A stretch of DNA of 41,266 nucleotides from Acidimicrobiaceae bacterium (GCA_027306605.1 DAHUZK010000070.1:1-41266); one strand, 5' to 3'. Counted from the first letter of the stretch, positions 16,960 through 25,803 are shown. Notes: generated from the sequence alone by a model not told the origin. Translations and numbers: made by a program.

Positions 16960-17907
16960 ATGGCACACGACCGGAAGTTCCGCTTCGCGGCGCAGCTGAG
17001 CAGCGCACCCGACGGCACGGCGCGCTCGTGGTCCGAGCAGGCGCGCCGGGCCGAGGATCTCGGCTTCAGCGCGCTCTTGATGCCGGATCACTTCGGCGAC
17101 CAGCTCGCCCCGGTGCCGGCCCTGGCCGCGGCCGCCGCCGCCACGACGACGCTGCGCCTGGGTGCGCTGGTGTTCTGCAACGACTACCGCCATCCCTTCG
17201 TGCTGGCCAAGGAGGCGGCCACGCTGGACCTGCTGAGCGAGGGCCGCTTCGAGCTCAGCCTGGGCGCGGGTTGGATGCGGAGCGACTACGACGAGGCGGG
17301 CCTCGCCTACGACCACCCGGCCGTGCGGGTGGCGCGCTTCGAAGAGGCGGTGAAGGTGGTCCAAGGACTGCTGCGCACGGACGGTCCGTTCAACTTCCAC
17401 GGGGAGCACTACGAGGTGCTCGGGCACACGCTGACGCCGCGGCCGGTGCAAGAGCCGGGACCGCCCCTCATCCTCGGCGGTGGCGGCAAGCGGGTCCTCT
17501 CCTTCGCGGCGCAGCACGCCGACATCGTGAGCATCAACGTCAACCTGCGCGAGGGAACCGGCGGCGTGGAGACGGCCTCCGACGCCACCCCCGAGCGGAC
17601 GCGGACCAAGGTGGGCTGGGTGAAGGAGGCGGCCGGCGATCGTTTCGACGACCTCGAGCTGAACGCGCTCATCGGCTTCGTCCTGGAGACGGACGACGCG
17701 GCGGGCCTGGCGGGACAGATGGCTCCCGCCTTCGGGATCGACCCCGACGACGCGCTGCACGTCCCCCTCGCGCTGATCGGCACCCTCGACGAGATGGCCG
17801 AGGAGCTGGAGTGGCGCCGGGCCGAGTACGGCATCTCCTACTGGTCGATCGAGTCCGACGCCTGGGAGACGCTGGCGCCCGTGGTGAGCAAGCTGGCCGG
17901 CACATGA
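16960..17907 (+). CDS. LLM class oxidoreductase, probably F420-dependent
   Basis: 315 residues. A luciferase-like TIM barrel: SWSEQARRAEDLGFSALLMPDH at strand 1-helix 1, TTLRLGALVFCNDYRHP, the ELSLGAGWMRSDYDEAG stretch typical of the F420-binding subgroup, and PPLILGGGGKRVLSFAA. It is expected to reduce or oxidise an unknown substrate with F420 as hydride carrier. Two in-frame ATGs, 16951 and 16960, are possible; the second is kept. Its stop overlaps the hydrolase start by ATGA, so the two are coupled and probably act on the same compound. Confidence 0.9.
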   Translation: MAHDRKFRFAAQLSSAPDGTARSWSEQARRAEDLGFSALLMPDHFGDQLAPVPALAAAAAATTTLRLGALVFCNDYRHPFVLAKEAATLDLLSEGRFELSLGAGWMRSDYDEAGLAYDHPAVRVARFEEAVKVVQGLLRTDGPFNFHGEHYEVLGHTLTPRPVQEPGPPLILGGGGKRVLSFAAQHADIVSINVNLREGTGGVETASDATPERTRTKVGWVKEAAGDRFDDLELNALIGFVLETDDAAGLAGQMAPAFGIDPDDALHVPLALIGTLDEMAEELEWRRAEYGISYWSIESDAWETLAPVVSKLAGT

Positions 17908-18800
17908 CGATCGCGTCGAGCACGGCTTGGGAGGCCATCGGCACGCACCGCCAGCTCGCCGGCGCCCGCATCTTCACGGTCGACGCTCCCTCCATCGGCG
18001 CCGAGCGCCATCCGCCGCTGCTCGTGCTGCACGGGTTCCCGACGTCTTCCTTCGACTACGCGGCGGTCCTCGACGGACTGCGGGCGGGCCGTCGCGTGCT
18101 CCTCTTCGACATGCTCGGTTACGGGCTCTCGGCCAAGCCCGACCGCCGCTACACGATGGCGCTGCAGGCCGACGTGGCGCAGGCCTTCGTGGCCGAACGG
18201 GGCGTCGACCGGCTGGCCCTGCTCACCCACGACATGGGCGACACCGTGGGCGGCGAGCTGCTGGCCCGGCGTGCCGCGGGCGTCTGGACGGTCGACGTGA
18301 CGCGACGTGTCGTGACGAACGGGAGCATCTACATCGAGCAGGCCCACCTCTCGGAAGGCCAGCAGCAGCTGCTCGGGCTCGCCGACGAGATGCTCCCCGG
18401 CGACGCCCCGATCGACGCTGCTTCCCTCGCGCGGAGCCTGCGCGACACGCTGAGCCCGGCGACGCCGGCAGTGCCCGAGGGCTGGCCCGAGGACCCGCTA
18501 CCGGAGGCGGCGGCCCAGATCGTGCGCGACGACGGGCACCGCCTGCTCCCGCGCCTGATCCGCTACATCGAGGAGCGCCGGACCAACGAGCGCCGCTTCA
18601 CGGGCGCCATCGAGACGGATCCGTCGCCGCTGCACGTCGTCTGGGGTCTCGACGACCCGATCGCCGTGCCCTCCATGGTCGACACCCTCCTGGCGGCTCG
18701 CCCCGATGCCACTGCCGTGCGCCTGGAAGGGGTGGGTCACTATCCGATGATCGAGGCCCCGCAGCGCTACCTCGACGCCGTGCTCCCCGGGCTCGGCTGA
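17904..18800 (+). CDS. alpha/beta hydrolase with Asp nucleophile (epoxide hydrolase/haloalkane dehalogenase type)
   Basis: 298 residues. The oxyanion-hole motif HGFPTSSFDY lies near residue 43. The nucleophile elbow LTHDMGDTVG places Asp110 where esterases have Ser, as in epoxide hydrolases and haloalkane dehalogenases. VVWGLDDPIAV and GVGHYPMIEAP supply the acid and the catalytic His. The ATG overlaps the stop of the F420-type oxidoreductase, so they form a two-gene unit. It probably opens an epoxide or removes a halide from an intermediate of the same pathway. The substrate is unknown. Confidence 0.88.
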   Translation: MTIASSTAWEAIGTHRQLAGARIFTVDAPSIGAERHPPLLVLHGFPTSSFDYAAVLDGLRAGRRVLLFDMLGYGLSAKPDRRYTMALQADVAQAFVAERGVDRLALLTHDMGDTVGGELLARRAAGVWTVDVTRRVVTNGSIYIEQAHLSEGQQQLLGLADEMLPGDAPIDAASLARSLRDTLSPATPAVPEGWPEDPLPEAAAQIVRDDGHRLLPRLIRYIEERRTNERRFTGAIETDPSPLHVVWGLDDPIAVPSMVDTLLAARPDATAVRLEGVGHYPMIEAPQRYLDAVLPGLG

Positions 18801-18838
18801 GTCCCCGGCCGGCCGGCCGAGTCCCCGGCCCCCCGGCC
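18799..18838. repeat. 20-bp tandem duplication next to a stop codon
   Basis: Two copies of gagtccccggcc followed by ggccggcc or ccccggcc, starting at 18799 and 18819. The hydrolase stop (TGA 18798-18800) overlaps the first copy. The following bases are low complexity and no gene is seen before 18852. Confidence 0.7.
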
Positions 18839-18851
18839 GACGGCTGCGGGG

Positions 18852-20522
18852 TCAGGCGGGGGCGACCACCTTCAGGTGGCGCTCCTCGTCGGGCAGGCTG
18901 GCGTAGAGGTCCGCCACCAGATCGTCGCGCCGCGCCCGGCGCGCCGGGTCGTCCCAGAGGTTCTCCCACTGGTACGGGTCCCCGTCGACGTCGTAGAGCT
19001 CACCGGTCGCCACGGCGACACCACCCGGCCCGCTCGACGTCTGCTCGTAGACCACGGGGCAGGGTTCGAGCACGGCGTCGCCCCACACCTCCTCCAGCCC
19101 GTTGGGCCGGCCGGCCGTCGACGGTTCGTACACCGTGCAGAGCCAGCCGTCGCGGTAGACCGAACGCAGGTGCATGCCGTAGCCGGGGAACTGGCTGTCC
19201 CATTCGCACAGCACGCGCTCGCGCCCGCTCTCGCCGTCGGCCACGGGCAGGGCGCGGCCCTGCATCCACGGCGCGGGCTCGATCCCCGCGATGGCGCAGA
19301 ACGTGGGTGCGAGGTCCACCTGCCCGACCGGATCGGTGACGACCGCCGGGTCGACGCCGGCGGACGGGGCCGGCCGCCACACGAAGGGCAGCCGCATGAG
19401 GGCGTCCGTGTGATACGGACCCTTGTAGAGGAGGCCGAAGTCGCCCTGGAGCTCACCGTGGTCGGTCGTGAAGACGACGTCGGTGTCCTCGAGCCAGCCC
19501 CGCTGCGCCACGGTCGCCAGTACCCGCCCGCACGCCTCGTCGATGAGCTCGTTCATCACGTGGACCTTGGCGTTGACCTCGCGGATCTGGTCGTGCGTCA
19601 GGTGCGACGGCACGAACGCCGCCGGCCCTCCCTCCATGTTGGGGAAGCTCCCCTCCCAGTAGGCGAGCCAGTGCGGTGGCTTGCGGGCCAGCACGGCGCG
19701 GACGGCGTCGTCCGAGCCGGGGTGCCCGGGCGGCAGGTCGAGCTCCTGCCACGGCACCCGGTCGAGCTCGGAGGCCGGCGGGTCCCAGGGGTGGTGGGGG
19801 TCGGGGAACGACATCCAGCAGAACCACGGCTCGTCGTCGCCGAGCGACCGCAGCCAGTCGACGGTCAGATCGGCCACCCAGTCCGTGTGGTACCACGGGC
19901 GCGGGATGGGGTTGTTCTTCGTCTCGGGTGCGCGGGTGTCGCCACCGGGCTCGGCCTGCAACAGCCCGGCGAAGCTGTGCAGGTGCTCGGGATGGTGCTT
20001 CTTGAGCCAGCGCCCGTAGTGGGCGATCGGGTGGTTGCCCCACGCGGCCGCGTGCATCGCCTGCTCGGACCGCTCGAAGCCGCGCCAGGGCCCGGTGTCG
20101 CCGCGGGCCACGCGTGCGTTCTCCTCGAACCGGTTGTCGGGATCGAAGCCCGGCTCGAAGTGCGCCTTGCCCAGCAACGCCGTGCGGTACCCGGCCCGCT
20201 CCTGGAGGTATTGCGCCACCGACGGCGCGTCGAGCGGGAGCGGGATCCCGTTGGCCACGACCCCGTGGGTTCGGACGTACTGGCCCGTCAGCATCGTGGA
20301 GCGCGCCGGCATGCAGACGGTGTTCTGGTTGTAGGCACGCGTGAAATTGATGCCCTCGGCGGCCAGACGGTCGACGACCGGCGTACGGGCCACCGTCCCG
20401 CCGTTGCAGCCCAGGCTGTCGAAGCGCTGTTGGTCGGAGGTGATGAAGAGGATGTTGCGGCGTCGCGCCGCCGGTGTGTCGCCGGCGGTACTTCCGCCGG
20501 CAGACAGCGATCGCTCAGGCAT
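18852..20522 (-). CDS. type I (formylglycine) sulfatase
   Basis: 556 residues, full length for the family. NILFITSDQQRFDSLG gives the N-terminal metal ligands. VCMPARSTMLTG holds the CxPxR signature with Cys70 as the residue converted to formylglycine. TTDHGELQGD near residues 354-355 supplies further metal ligands, followed by LLYKGPYHTD. No secretion signal is visible, so it may work in the cytoplasm. A formylglycine-generating enzyme is not in this window. The start overlaps the end of the DUF1330 gene by 8 bases. It cleaves a sulfate ester of unknown nature. Confidence 0.93.
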   Translation of the reverse strand: MPERSLSAGGSTAGDTPAARRRNILFITSDQQRFDSLGCNGGTVARTPVVDRLAAEGINFTRAYNQNTVCMPARSTMLTGQYVRTHGVVANGIPLPLDAPSVAQYLQERAGYRTALLGKAHFEPGFDPDNRFEENARVARGDTGPWRGFERSEQAMHAAAWGNHPIAHYGRWLKKHHPEHLHSFAGLLQAEPGGDTRAPETKNNPIPRPWYHTDWVADLTVDWLRSLGDDEPWFCWMSFPDPHHPWDPPASELDRVPWQELDLPPGHPGSDDAVRAVLARKPPHWLAYWEGSFPNMEGGPAAFVPSHLTHDQIREVNAKVHVMNELIDEACGRVLATVAQRGWLEDTDVVFTTDHGELQGDFGLLYKGPYHTDALMRLPFVWRPAPSAGVDPAVVTDPVGQVDLAPTFCAIAGIEPAPWMQGRALPVADGESGRERVLCEWDSQFPGYGMHLRSVYRDGWLCTVYEPSTAGRPNGLEEVWGDAVLEPCPVVYEQTSSGPGGVAVATGELYDVDGDPYQWENLWDDPARRARRDDLVADLYASLPDEERHLKVVAPA

Positions 20523-21027
20523 CGCCCGACGCTTCCCGGCCCGGGCCGGGCTGATCCGAGTCGACCGAAACCGAGGAGCCCACCATGGCGCGAAGGGGTT
20601 CGCAGGCCAAGAGGACCGTGCGGTCGAGGCCCCGTTCGCGGTGCGTATGTGCCTCCCCGTAGTTGGGCGAGGTCACCATGTCGATGAAGGCGCTCCGGCT
20701 CGGGTACGAAACCAGCGCCACCAGGTCCCAGTCGTCGTTCTCCGTGTCACCGATGAGGACGTGCTCGGGCCGTCCCGTCCAGATGACCCGACCGCCTCGC
20801 GCCTCGACCATCTTGATCACCTGGTCGCTGTAGTCGCGGTATGCGGCGGCGCCCGTGCTTTCGGGTTCCGTGCTGCCGGTTTCGGCCCCGCCCTGTGCTG
20901 GCGTGGCAGTCCCGGCGGGACTGTCGCCCGGCCGAGCGAAGTGCAGCAGGTTGATCATCACGACTTCGCCGTCCCGCGTTCCATGGGCGAACTCGGTGAA
21001 CTGCTCTTTGGTGGGCGTGATGGCCAC
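20515..21027 (-). CDS. DUF1330 family protein
   Basis: 170 residues, longer than the usual DUF1330 protein of about 100. The core reads VVMINLLHFARPG, AAYRDYSDQVIKMVEARGGRVIWTGRPEHVLIG and DWDLVALVSYPSRSAFIDMV, which fits the dimeric alpha-beta barrel fold. GTG 21027 is chosen because GGGAGGAGA (21031-21039 on this strand) sits three bases upstream; a longer frame to 21060 would start before this site. It overlaps the sulfatase start by 8 bases, so the two are an operon. Function is unknown. Confidence 0.85.
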   Translation of the reverse strand: MAITPTKEQFTEFAHGTRDGEVVMINLLHFARPGDSPAGTATPAQGGAETGSTEPESTGAAAYRDYSDQVIKMVEARGGRVIWTGRPEHVLIGDTENDDWDLVALVSYPSRSAFIDMVTSPNYGEAHTHRERGLDRTVLLACEPLRAMVGSSVSVDSDQPGPGREASGDA

Positions 21028-21131
21028 GTGTCTCCTCCCGATCTCGGACTGTACGAGCATGCCACCACCGCCGAGGGCGTGGGTGCCTCAGCGCTGCCGT
21101 GCCCGCTGGGCAGCTCGGGACGCACGACGTC

Positions 21132-21845
21132 TCACTCCACCGCACCGAGGCGCTGCAGATCGAGTTCGAGATCGTCCATCAGTTCCGCCAGCAGGCGCGC
21201 CCGTGCCAAGAGACTCTCTGCTGCGAGGAGCCGCTGGGCGTCGTAGGTGCTGAGCGGCGCGGCGGCACACAGCTGCCACCCGGCAGTCTCGAGGTCACCG
21301 CCGCCGTCGAGCACCAGATCCGGGGGGAGCGGCGGCGCCCCACCGTGCTCCGCCAGGAGGGCCCTCGCCCGGCGGACGCGACCGGTGGCGGCTTCGAGGG
21401 TGACAGCGACCTCTTCGCCTTCGACGTCGTCTTCGACGTCGTCTTCGACGTCGTCTTCGACGTCGTTTGGTCCCGAGAGCGGGCCCGTCGGTCGTCCCGA
21501 TGCTTCGGCACGGTCGTGCTCCCGGACGATCGCTACGGGGTAGGGGTCGTCGGGCAACCACTGGTCGACCATGACGACCCGCTGGCCCCGGATCTGCACG
21601 AGCCAGCGCCCGTCGGGAAGCTCGATCGAATCGGAGATCTCAGCCCGGGTCCCGAGCATGGCGCGCTGGTCGCCGCCGCCGACCTCCGAACCGCGCTCGA
21701 TCAGGACGACGCCGAAACGACGGTCACCCGCCAGGCAGTCGTGCATCATGGCCCGGTAGCGGGGCTCGAAGACACGCAGGGACAGGGAGGCCCCCGGGAA
21801 CAACACCGTCCCGAGAGGGAACATGGGGAGTCGGATCCCGGGCAT
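21132..21845 (-). CDS. Lon N-terminal (LON substrate-binding) domain protein
   Basis: 237 residues. The start RLPMFPLGTVLFPGASLSLRVFEPRYRAMM is the beta-rich PUA-like domain found at the N-terminus of Lon proteases. Here it stands alone without ATPase or protease domains, as in many actinobacteria. A (VEDD)4 acidic stretch coded by a 12-bp repeat interrupts the middle. ATG 21845 is preferred over GTG 21860 because the family begins close to this point. It may bind unfolded peptides; the role is unknown. The sequence upstream of it is a 600-base gap. Confidence 0.88.
   Translation of the reverse strand: MPGIRLPMFPLGTVLFPGASLSLRVFEPRYRAMMHDCLAGDRRFGVVLIERGSEVGGGDQRAMLGTRAEISDSIELPDGRWLVQIRGQRVVMVDQWLPDDPYPVAIVREHDRAEASGRPTGPLSGPNDVEDDVEDDVEDDVEGEEVAVTLEAATGRVRRARALLAEHGGAPPLPPDLVLDGGGDLETAGWQLCAAAPLSTYDAQRLLAAESLLARARLLAELMDDLELDLQRLGAVE
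21420..21467. repeat. 12-bp tandem repeat, four copies, coding for (VEDD)n
   Basis: Units of ttcgacgtcgtc from 21420, with one base changed in the last. The period is four codons, so the copy number can change without a frameshift. It gives an acidic stretch inside the Lon-N-domain protein. Confidence 0.95.
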
Positions 21846-21945
21846 GGTCAACGATGGCACGTGCCCTCGACGACGGCACGGCGGAGCGTGAACAAGAGTG
21901 GAGCGGGAAGAAAGGCGGAGCGCGAAGAAAGGCGGAGCGTGAACC

Positions 21946-21977
21946 GAGAAGGACCGACCTCACGGCCGGTCCTTCTC
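21946..21977. terminator. 11-bp perfect inverted repeat, possible hairpin
   Basis: gagaaggaccg at 21946-21956 pairs exactly with cggtccttctc at 21967-21977 across a 10-base loop. No T-run follows on either strand, so it is a weak terminator candidate and may be a protein-binding or RNA structure instead. Confidence 0.4.
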
Positions 21978-22433
21978 TCGTGTAGTGATTCATTCTGAAC
22001 AAGCAGCGCCTCGGCCCCAGCCATTCGGCGCAGTAGGTGCGGGGGCCGCCTTGTCGGCCGGCCGGCACACGCACCGGCGCGAGCACGGCCTCGGTTCATA
22101 CGCCGGGCTTCACACCGGGGGCTGCTTCCGTGAGCGTCACCGAAGCAGATGTCGGTGACGCAGATTCAACCCGGCGGACCGGCCTCCTCGGTCGAGCGTG
22201 TCGACGCCATCGGCAGCTCCTTTCACTCCTGGCAACGGCGGGTGCTCCAGTTGCCCTTCGCTGTTCTCAGTATCCCTCTCGAGGCCGACCATGTGAACCC
22301 CACGCGAACTGGCATTTTTCGAAGGTGCCGGTGGGCGCGCCGAGCATTGCCGAGAGTTCGCGGAAGCCGGTCTGCCCCGCGCCTTCGGGTGGAGCACCGT
22401 CAACGTCCTCTGACGCCCTTGTGCGCGTTCCCC

Positions 22434-22439
22434 TACGCT
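22434..22439 (+). promoter_or_regulatory. TANNNT -10 box (TACGCT) for the SDR-P450 pair
   Basis: Exactly six bases before ATG 22446, so transcription should begin on the A of the start codon. Confidence 0.6.
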
Positions 22440-22445
22440 TTGATC

Positions 22446-23273
22446 ATGGCTCTGCCCGCCCCGAGGGAGAACACGACCGCAATCGTGACGGGCGCTTCGT
22501 CGGGCATCGGAGCCGAGATCGCCCGAGAGCTGGCCCGGCGTGGGCACGGCGTCACCCTCGTCGCCCGGCGCGCGGACCGCCTCAAGGCGCTGGCCGGGGA
22601 CCTGGCACACGACTACGGCGTGCGCGCCGAGATGATCGTCAACGATCTCACCGACGCCGACGCCCGGAGCTCACTCCCGGAGCAAGTGGCGCGCTTCGGG
22701 CTCACGCCGGACATCTTGGTGAACAATGCCGGATTCAGCACCATGGGCCCCGTGTACCGCTCGAGCCGGGCCCAAGAGATCGACATGGTGCGCACCAACG
22801 TGGAGGCAGTGGTCGACCTGTGCACCATGTTCGTGTCCGGCATGGTGACCCGCCACCGCGGGGCGGTCCTCAACACGGCGTCGACCGCCGCGTTCCAGCC
22901 GCTGCCGGGACAGGCCGGCTACGGAGCCTCGAAGGCTTTCGTCCTGTCGTACGGGCGCGCTCTGGGTGCCGAGCTACGCGGGAAGGGCGTGACCGTGACC
23001 ACCCTGTGCCCGGGCCCCGTCGAGACGGGCTTTGCCGAAGCGGCCGGCATCAGCGACGCCGAGGCAATGGAAGCGCTGCCCAGTTTCATGTGGCTGCCCG
23101 CGGCCGAGGTGGCCAGAGCCGGCGTCGAGGGTCTCGCCGCCGGACGCTCCGTCGTCATCCCCGGTACGGCAAATCGTGCCGCCGCCGCGCTGGCGCAGAT
23201 GGTGCCGAAGAGCGTTATCTTGCCGCTCATGGCACAACGGCATCCCTCCCTGAAAGCGGGCTCGAAGCGATGA
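22446..23273 (+). CDS. SDR family NAD(P)-dependent oxidoreductase
   Basis: 275 residues. TGASSGIGAEIA near residue 16 binds NADP; RRADRL after strand 2 suggests NADPH preference. DILVNNAGFSTMG, the Ser in LNTASTAAF and Tyr-x3-Lys in GYGASKAF complete the active site. The extended C-terminus, after PGPVETGF, ends in a hydrophobic part like the DltE/YqjQ-type short-chain dehydrogenases. Its stop overlaps the P450 start (ATGA 23270-23273), so the two enzymes probably oxidise the same molecule in turn: the P450 inserts oxygen and the SDR oxidises the alcohol or reduces a carbonyl. Confidence 0.92.
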   Translation: MALPAPRENTTAIVTGASSGIGAEIARELARRGHGVTLVARRADRLKALAGDLAHDYGVRAEMIVNDLTDADARSSLPEQVARFGLTPDILVNNAGFSTMGPVYRSSRAQEIDMVRTNVEAVVDLCTMFVSGMVTRHRGAVLNTASTAAFQPLPGQAGYGASKAFVLSYGRALGAELRGKGVTVTTLCPGPVETGFAEAAGISDAEAMEALPSFMWLPAAEVARAGVEGLAAGRSVVIPGTANRAAAALAQMVPKSVILPLMAQRHPSLKAGSKR

Positions 23274-24502
23274 CGACGACCGTCCCGAAGTTGGTCACCG
23301 AACTCGAGTTGCCCTATCTCGACACCATCGGTCTCGAGCGGCACGACGCCGTCGAGGCCATCCGGGAAGCCCGCTCCCGGCACTGGCTGGCGCGAACCGA
23401 TCTGGGCTTCATCGTGACGCGACTGCAAGACGTGACGGCGATCCTGCGCGACCAGCGCTTCCACTCCGCACTCTCGGTTATCGAAGGCGCTCCCGAGCTC
23501 GAAGGCTTCGCGGACCGGGAAGGACGCAGCGAGTCGATTCTGACCATGGAGGGCGCGCCCCACGCTCGGCTGCGCCGGCTCGTCGCTCCCGCCTTCACGC
23601 CGGCCTCTGCCAACCGCCTGCGCCCAACCATGCGCAGGGTGGTCGGGGAGCTCGTCGACGACGTGGTCAGCGCCGGCGAGTGCGAGCTCGTGGCCGATGT
23701 CTGCGAGCCCTATCCCATCCCGATCATCTGCGAACTCCTCGGCGCTCCGCCCGAGGACTGGAAGCTCTTCTCGAGCTGGGCGACGGACATCTTCCGCATC
23801 TTCAACAACAATCTGGCCGAGGACCTTCCGCTCATCACCCGCGCCGGCGAGGAACTCACGCGTTACGTGAGCGACATGATTGCCGAGCGCCGTGCCGATC
23901 CCCGCGACGATCTCTTGAGTGATCTCATCGCGATCGAGCAAGAGGGCGACCGCCTCTCCACTGACGAGATGGCGATGCTGGCCGAAGCCGTGCTGATGGC
24001 GGGAACCGATACGACCCGCAACCAGCTGGCCTGTTCGGTGGCGCTCTTCTCCGAGCACCCCGACCAATGGGCCCTGCTCGCCGAGCAGCCCGAGCTCGCC
24101 CCCCGGGCGGTCGAGGAGTCCATGCGCTACCTCGGCGCCGTCCGTGGCACCGCCCGCTTCGCCTCCGAGGACATCGTCTACCGGGACGTGCTGTTTCCGC
24201 AGGGCACGCTGGTGGCCACCTCTCTCGCCGGCGCGAACCGAGACCCCGAAGCGTTCGACGATCCCGACGTCTTCGACATCACCCGCGAGCGGGCCACTGC
24301 CCAGATGACCTTCGGCGCGGGCATCCACTTCTGCATGGGTGCTGCGCTCGCCCGCGCCGAGCTGCAGGAGGCCCTGCCGCTCCTGGCTCGCCGGATGCCC
24401 GATCTCAGCCAGGCTGGGGAGATCGAGTGGAAACCCTCGAACTTCGGCATCTGGGGACCGGCCCTGCTTCCCATCCGTTTCACACCGCCCGAGCCGGCCT
24501 AG
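23270..24502 (+). CDS. cytochrome P450
   Basis: 410 residues, soluble bacterial type. The I-helix oxygen motif is AGTDTTRNQ, the K-helix ExxR is EESMR, and the haem loop FGAGIHFCMGAALARAE has Cys355 as the proximal ligand. No membrane anchor is seen, so it acts in the cytoplasm with ferredoxin and reductase coded elsewhere. The start overlaps the upstream SDR. It probably hydroxylates a lipid, steroid or xenobiotic; the fatty-acyl-type enzymes downstream make a lipid-like substrate plausible, but this is inference. Confidence 0.96.
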   Translation: MTTTVPKLVTELELPYLDTIGLERHDAVEAIREARSRHWLARTDLGFIVTRLQDVTAILRDQRFHSALSVIEGAPELEGFADREGRSESILTMEGAPHARLRRLVAPAFTPASANRLRPTMRRVVGELVDDVVSAGECELVADVCEPYPIPIICELLGAPPEDWKLFSSWATDIFRIFNNNLAEDLPLITRAGEELTRYVSDMIAERRADPRDDLLSDLIAIEQEGDRLSTDEMAMLAEAVLMAGTDTTRNQLACSVALFSEHPDQWALLAEQPELAPRAVEESMRYLGAVRGTARFASEDIVYRDVLFPQGTLVATSLAGANRDPEAFDDPDVFDITRERATAQMTFGAGIHFCMGAALARAELQEALPLLARRMPDLSQAGEIEWKPSNFGIWGPALLPIRFTPPEPA

Positions 24503-24578
24503 GAAAAGGCGCCCCCGAGCACCGCTCAGGGCCGTCGGCGCCCTTCCGGGGTCCAATTGCCTGCTCAGGGGTGTGACC

Positions 24579-24689
24579 TGTCGGTGTATACGCCCGGCCG
24601 GGGCGGAGTCCGTTCACCCGGTATATGGCCTCTCCGCCTGGCTACCTTCGGCTGTATACGCGAAGGGGGAACCGCCGTATACACCGACA
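24579..24689. repeat. 14-bp perfect inverted repeat flanking 83 bases, with three GTATAC sites
   Basis: tgtcggtgtatacg (24579-24592) and its exact reverse complement (24676-24689). A third gtatac lies at 24654-24659. The element sits in the 301-base gap between the convergent P450 and MaoC genes, where no gene is seen. No target-site duplication flanks it. It could be an mRNA structure, a regulator binding cluster or a mobile-element remnant. Confidence 0.7.
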
Positions 24690-24803
24690 CTCGACCATCA
24701 GAATCCGGCAGAGAGACCCGAGAGAAGAAACCCCCCGCCCAGTCCCTTGGATACGGCCGGTACCAGTTGACGCGCCTGGGCGGCACGGGTCCGGCGGTGG
24801 TGG

Positions 24804-25226
24804 CTAGGGCAGGGCGGCGGTGGCTTCCCCCACCACCTTGTCCTCACCGTCGTGGTTGGACAGCGTGACGGCCATGTCGATCAGCTTCTTGCCGTCCTCT
24901 TCGCGCTTGCCCGTGACGACGATCTTGGTGGAGAGCACCTCGTCGGGCCAGGTCTGGCGGGCAAAGCGGACCTGGTAGCGGGTCAGGTTGCCGATCCCCA
25001 CGTAGTCGGTGAGCGCAGAACCCAACAGACCCATGGAGAACATGCCATGGCCGAAGACGCTCGGCTGACCTGCGGCCTGCGCTGCAACCTCGTCGTGGTG
25101 CATCGGGTTGAAATCACCGGAGGCGCCCGCGTAGCGAACAAGATCCGTTCGCGTCAAGGTGTGCGTGACGACCGGCGCCTCGTCCCCCACCTTGATCTCG
25201 TCGAAGGACAGTCTCTTCTCACCCAT
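24804..25226 (-). CDS. MaoC-like (R)-hydratase / HadB-like dehydratase
   Basis: 140 residues with one hot-dog fold. The hydratase motif RYAGASGDFNPMHHD gives Asp38 and His43 as the catalytic pair; SVFGHGMFSMG follows. Its length and motifs match mycobacterial HadB (142 residues). The ATG at 25226 follows GGGAGG by about 8 bases. It is the third gene of an operon with a HadA-like protein (25804-26319) and a DoxX protein. HadA and HadB form a heterodimer that dehydrates 3-hydroxyacyl chains; here the pair is split by DoxX. Chain-length preference is unknown. Confidence 0.92.
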   Translation of the reverse strand: MGEKRLSFDEIKVGDEAPVVTHTLTRTDLVRYAGASGDFNPMHHDEVAAQAAGQPSVFGHGMFSMGLLGSALTDYVGIGNLTRYQVRFARQTWPDEVLSTKIVVTGKREEDGKKLIDMAVTLSNHDGEDKVVGEATAALP

Positions 25227-25313
25227 GATCTCGACCTCCCGTCCAATGCTCACTCACTTCTCCACGACGTCGTGTCGTTGCGCCTCGGACCAGACGAACC
25301 TCGTACATGATGG

Positions 25314-25784
25314 TCATCCTCCGAACAGGTGCAACCAATGGTCGATCGACCAGGTGTTCCACGCATGGGCGCCCAGAACCACGACAGAGGCGAGGATCAT
25401 CATGAAGTTCTGGCCCTGTTCCGCCCAGTCCGAGATCATCAAGATGAAGTACATGATGTTCAACAAGATCCCGGCAAACGCCGCGATCGGCGTCAGGAAC
25501 CCCAGGATCAGTCCGAGCCCGATCGCCAGCTCGCCCAGCACGACGATATAGGCCATGGCCTTGGGTCGTGGGACGACCACTGCATCGAAACCCTTCTTGA
25601 CGAAGGGCCATTTGTGCTTCTCGGCGACGGACTGACCCCACGAGATGCCCGCGCCGCGCTTGAACCAGGCCGCCTTGTCCTTGTGCCGAAAGCTCTCGAA
25701 CCACCACAGGCCGAGTCCGATCCGGAGCACGGCGAGCCATTCGGCTGCCGTCAGCCAGGTGGTCGAGTTCGTCGCCAACGTCAT
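25314..25784 (-). CDS. DoxX family membrane protein
   Basis: 156 residues with three to four membrane helices: WLAVLRIGLGLWWFESF near the start, VVLGELAIGLGLILGFLTPIAAFAGILLNIMYF in the middle and FMMILASVVVLGAHAW near the end. The RIGLGLWWFESFRHK entry and the GFLTPIAA loop fit DoxX/DoxD-type proteins linked to quinones or redox balance. AGGGGG lies before ATG 25784. It sits between the HadA-like and HadB-like genes, so it is probably co-transcribed with them. Its role there is unclear. Confidence 0.85.
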   Translation of the reverse strand: MTLATNSTTWLTAAEWLAVLRIGLGLWWFESFRHKDKAAWFKRGAGISWGQSVAEKHKWPFVKKGFDAVVVPRPKAMAYIVVLGELAIGLGLILGFLTPIAAFAGILLNIMYFILMISDWAEQGQNFMMILASVVVLGAHAWNTWSIDHWLHLFGG

Positions 25785-25803
25785 CGTGTCCCCCTGGTCC
25801 GAG

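Larger units (their letters stand above)
21846..22445. other. 600-base intergenic region, no convincing gene
   Basis: Open frames here lack start context and family motifs. It contains degenerate 17-bp direct repeats near 21880-21945 (ggcggagcgtgaa and variants), the hairpin at 21946-21977 and short lower-GC patches near 21985 and 22310. Position 22434-22439 is the -10 box of the following gene. Confidence 0.6.

Noticed and set aside
21420..21467. Short regular repeats as a CRISPR array
   Set aside because: The units are contiguous with no spacers, keep codon frame and code for (VEDD)n. No cas gene is present in the window.
21946..21977. Confident intrinsic terminator
   Set aside because: The stem is perfect but no T-run follows on either strand.
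24579..24689. Insertion sequence or MITE
   Set aside because: No target-site duplication flanks the 14-bp inverted repeats and no transposase is near. Kept only as an unexplained repeat.
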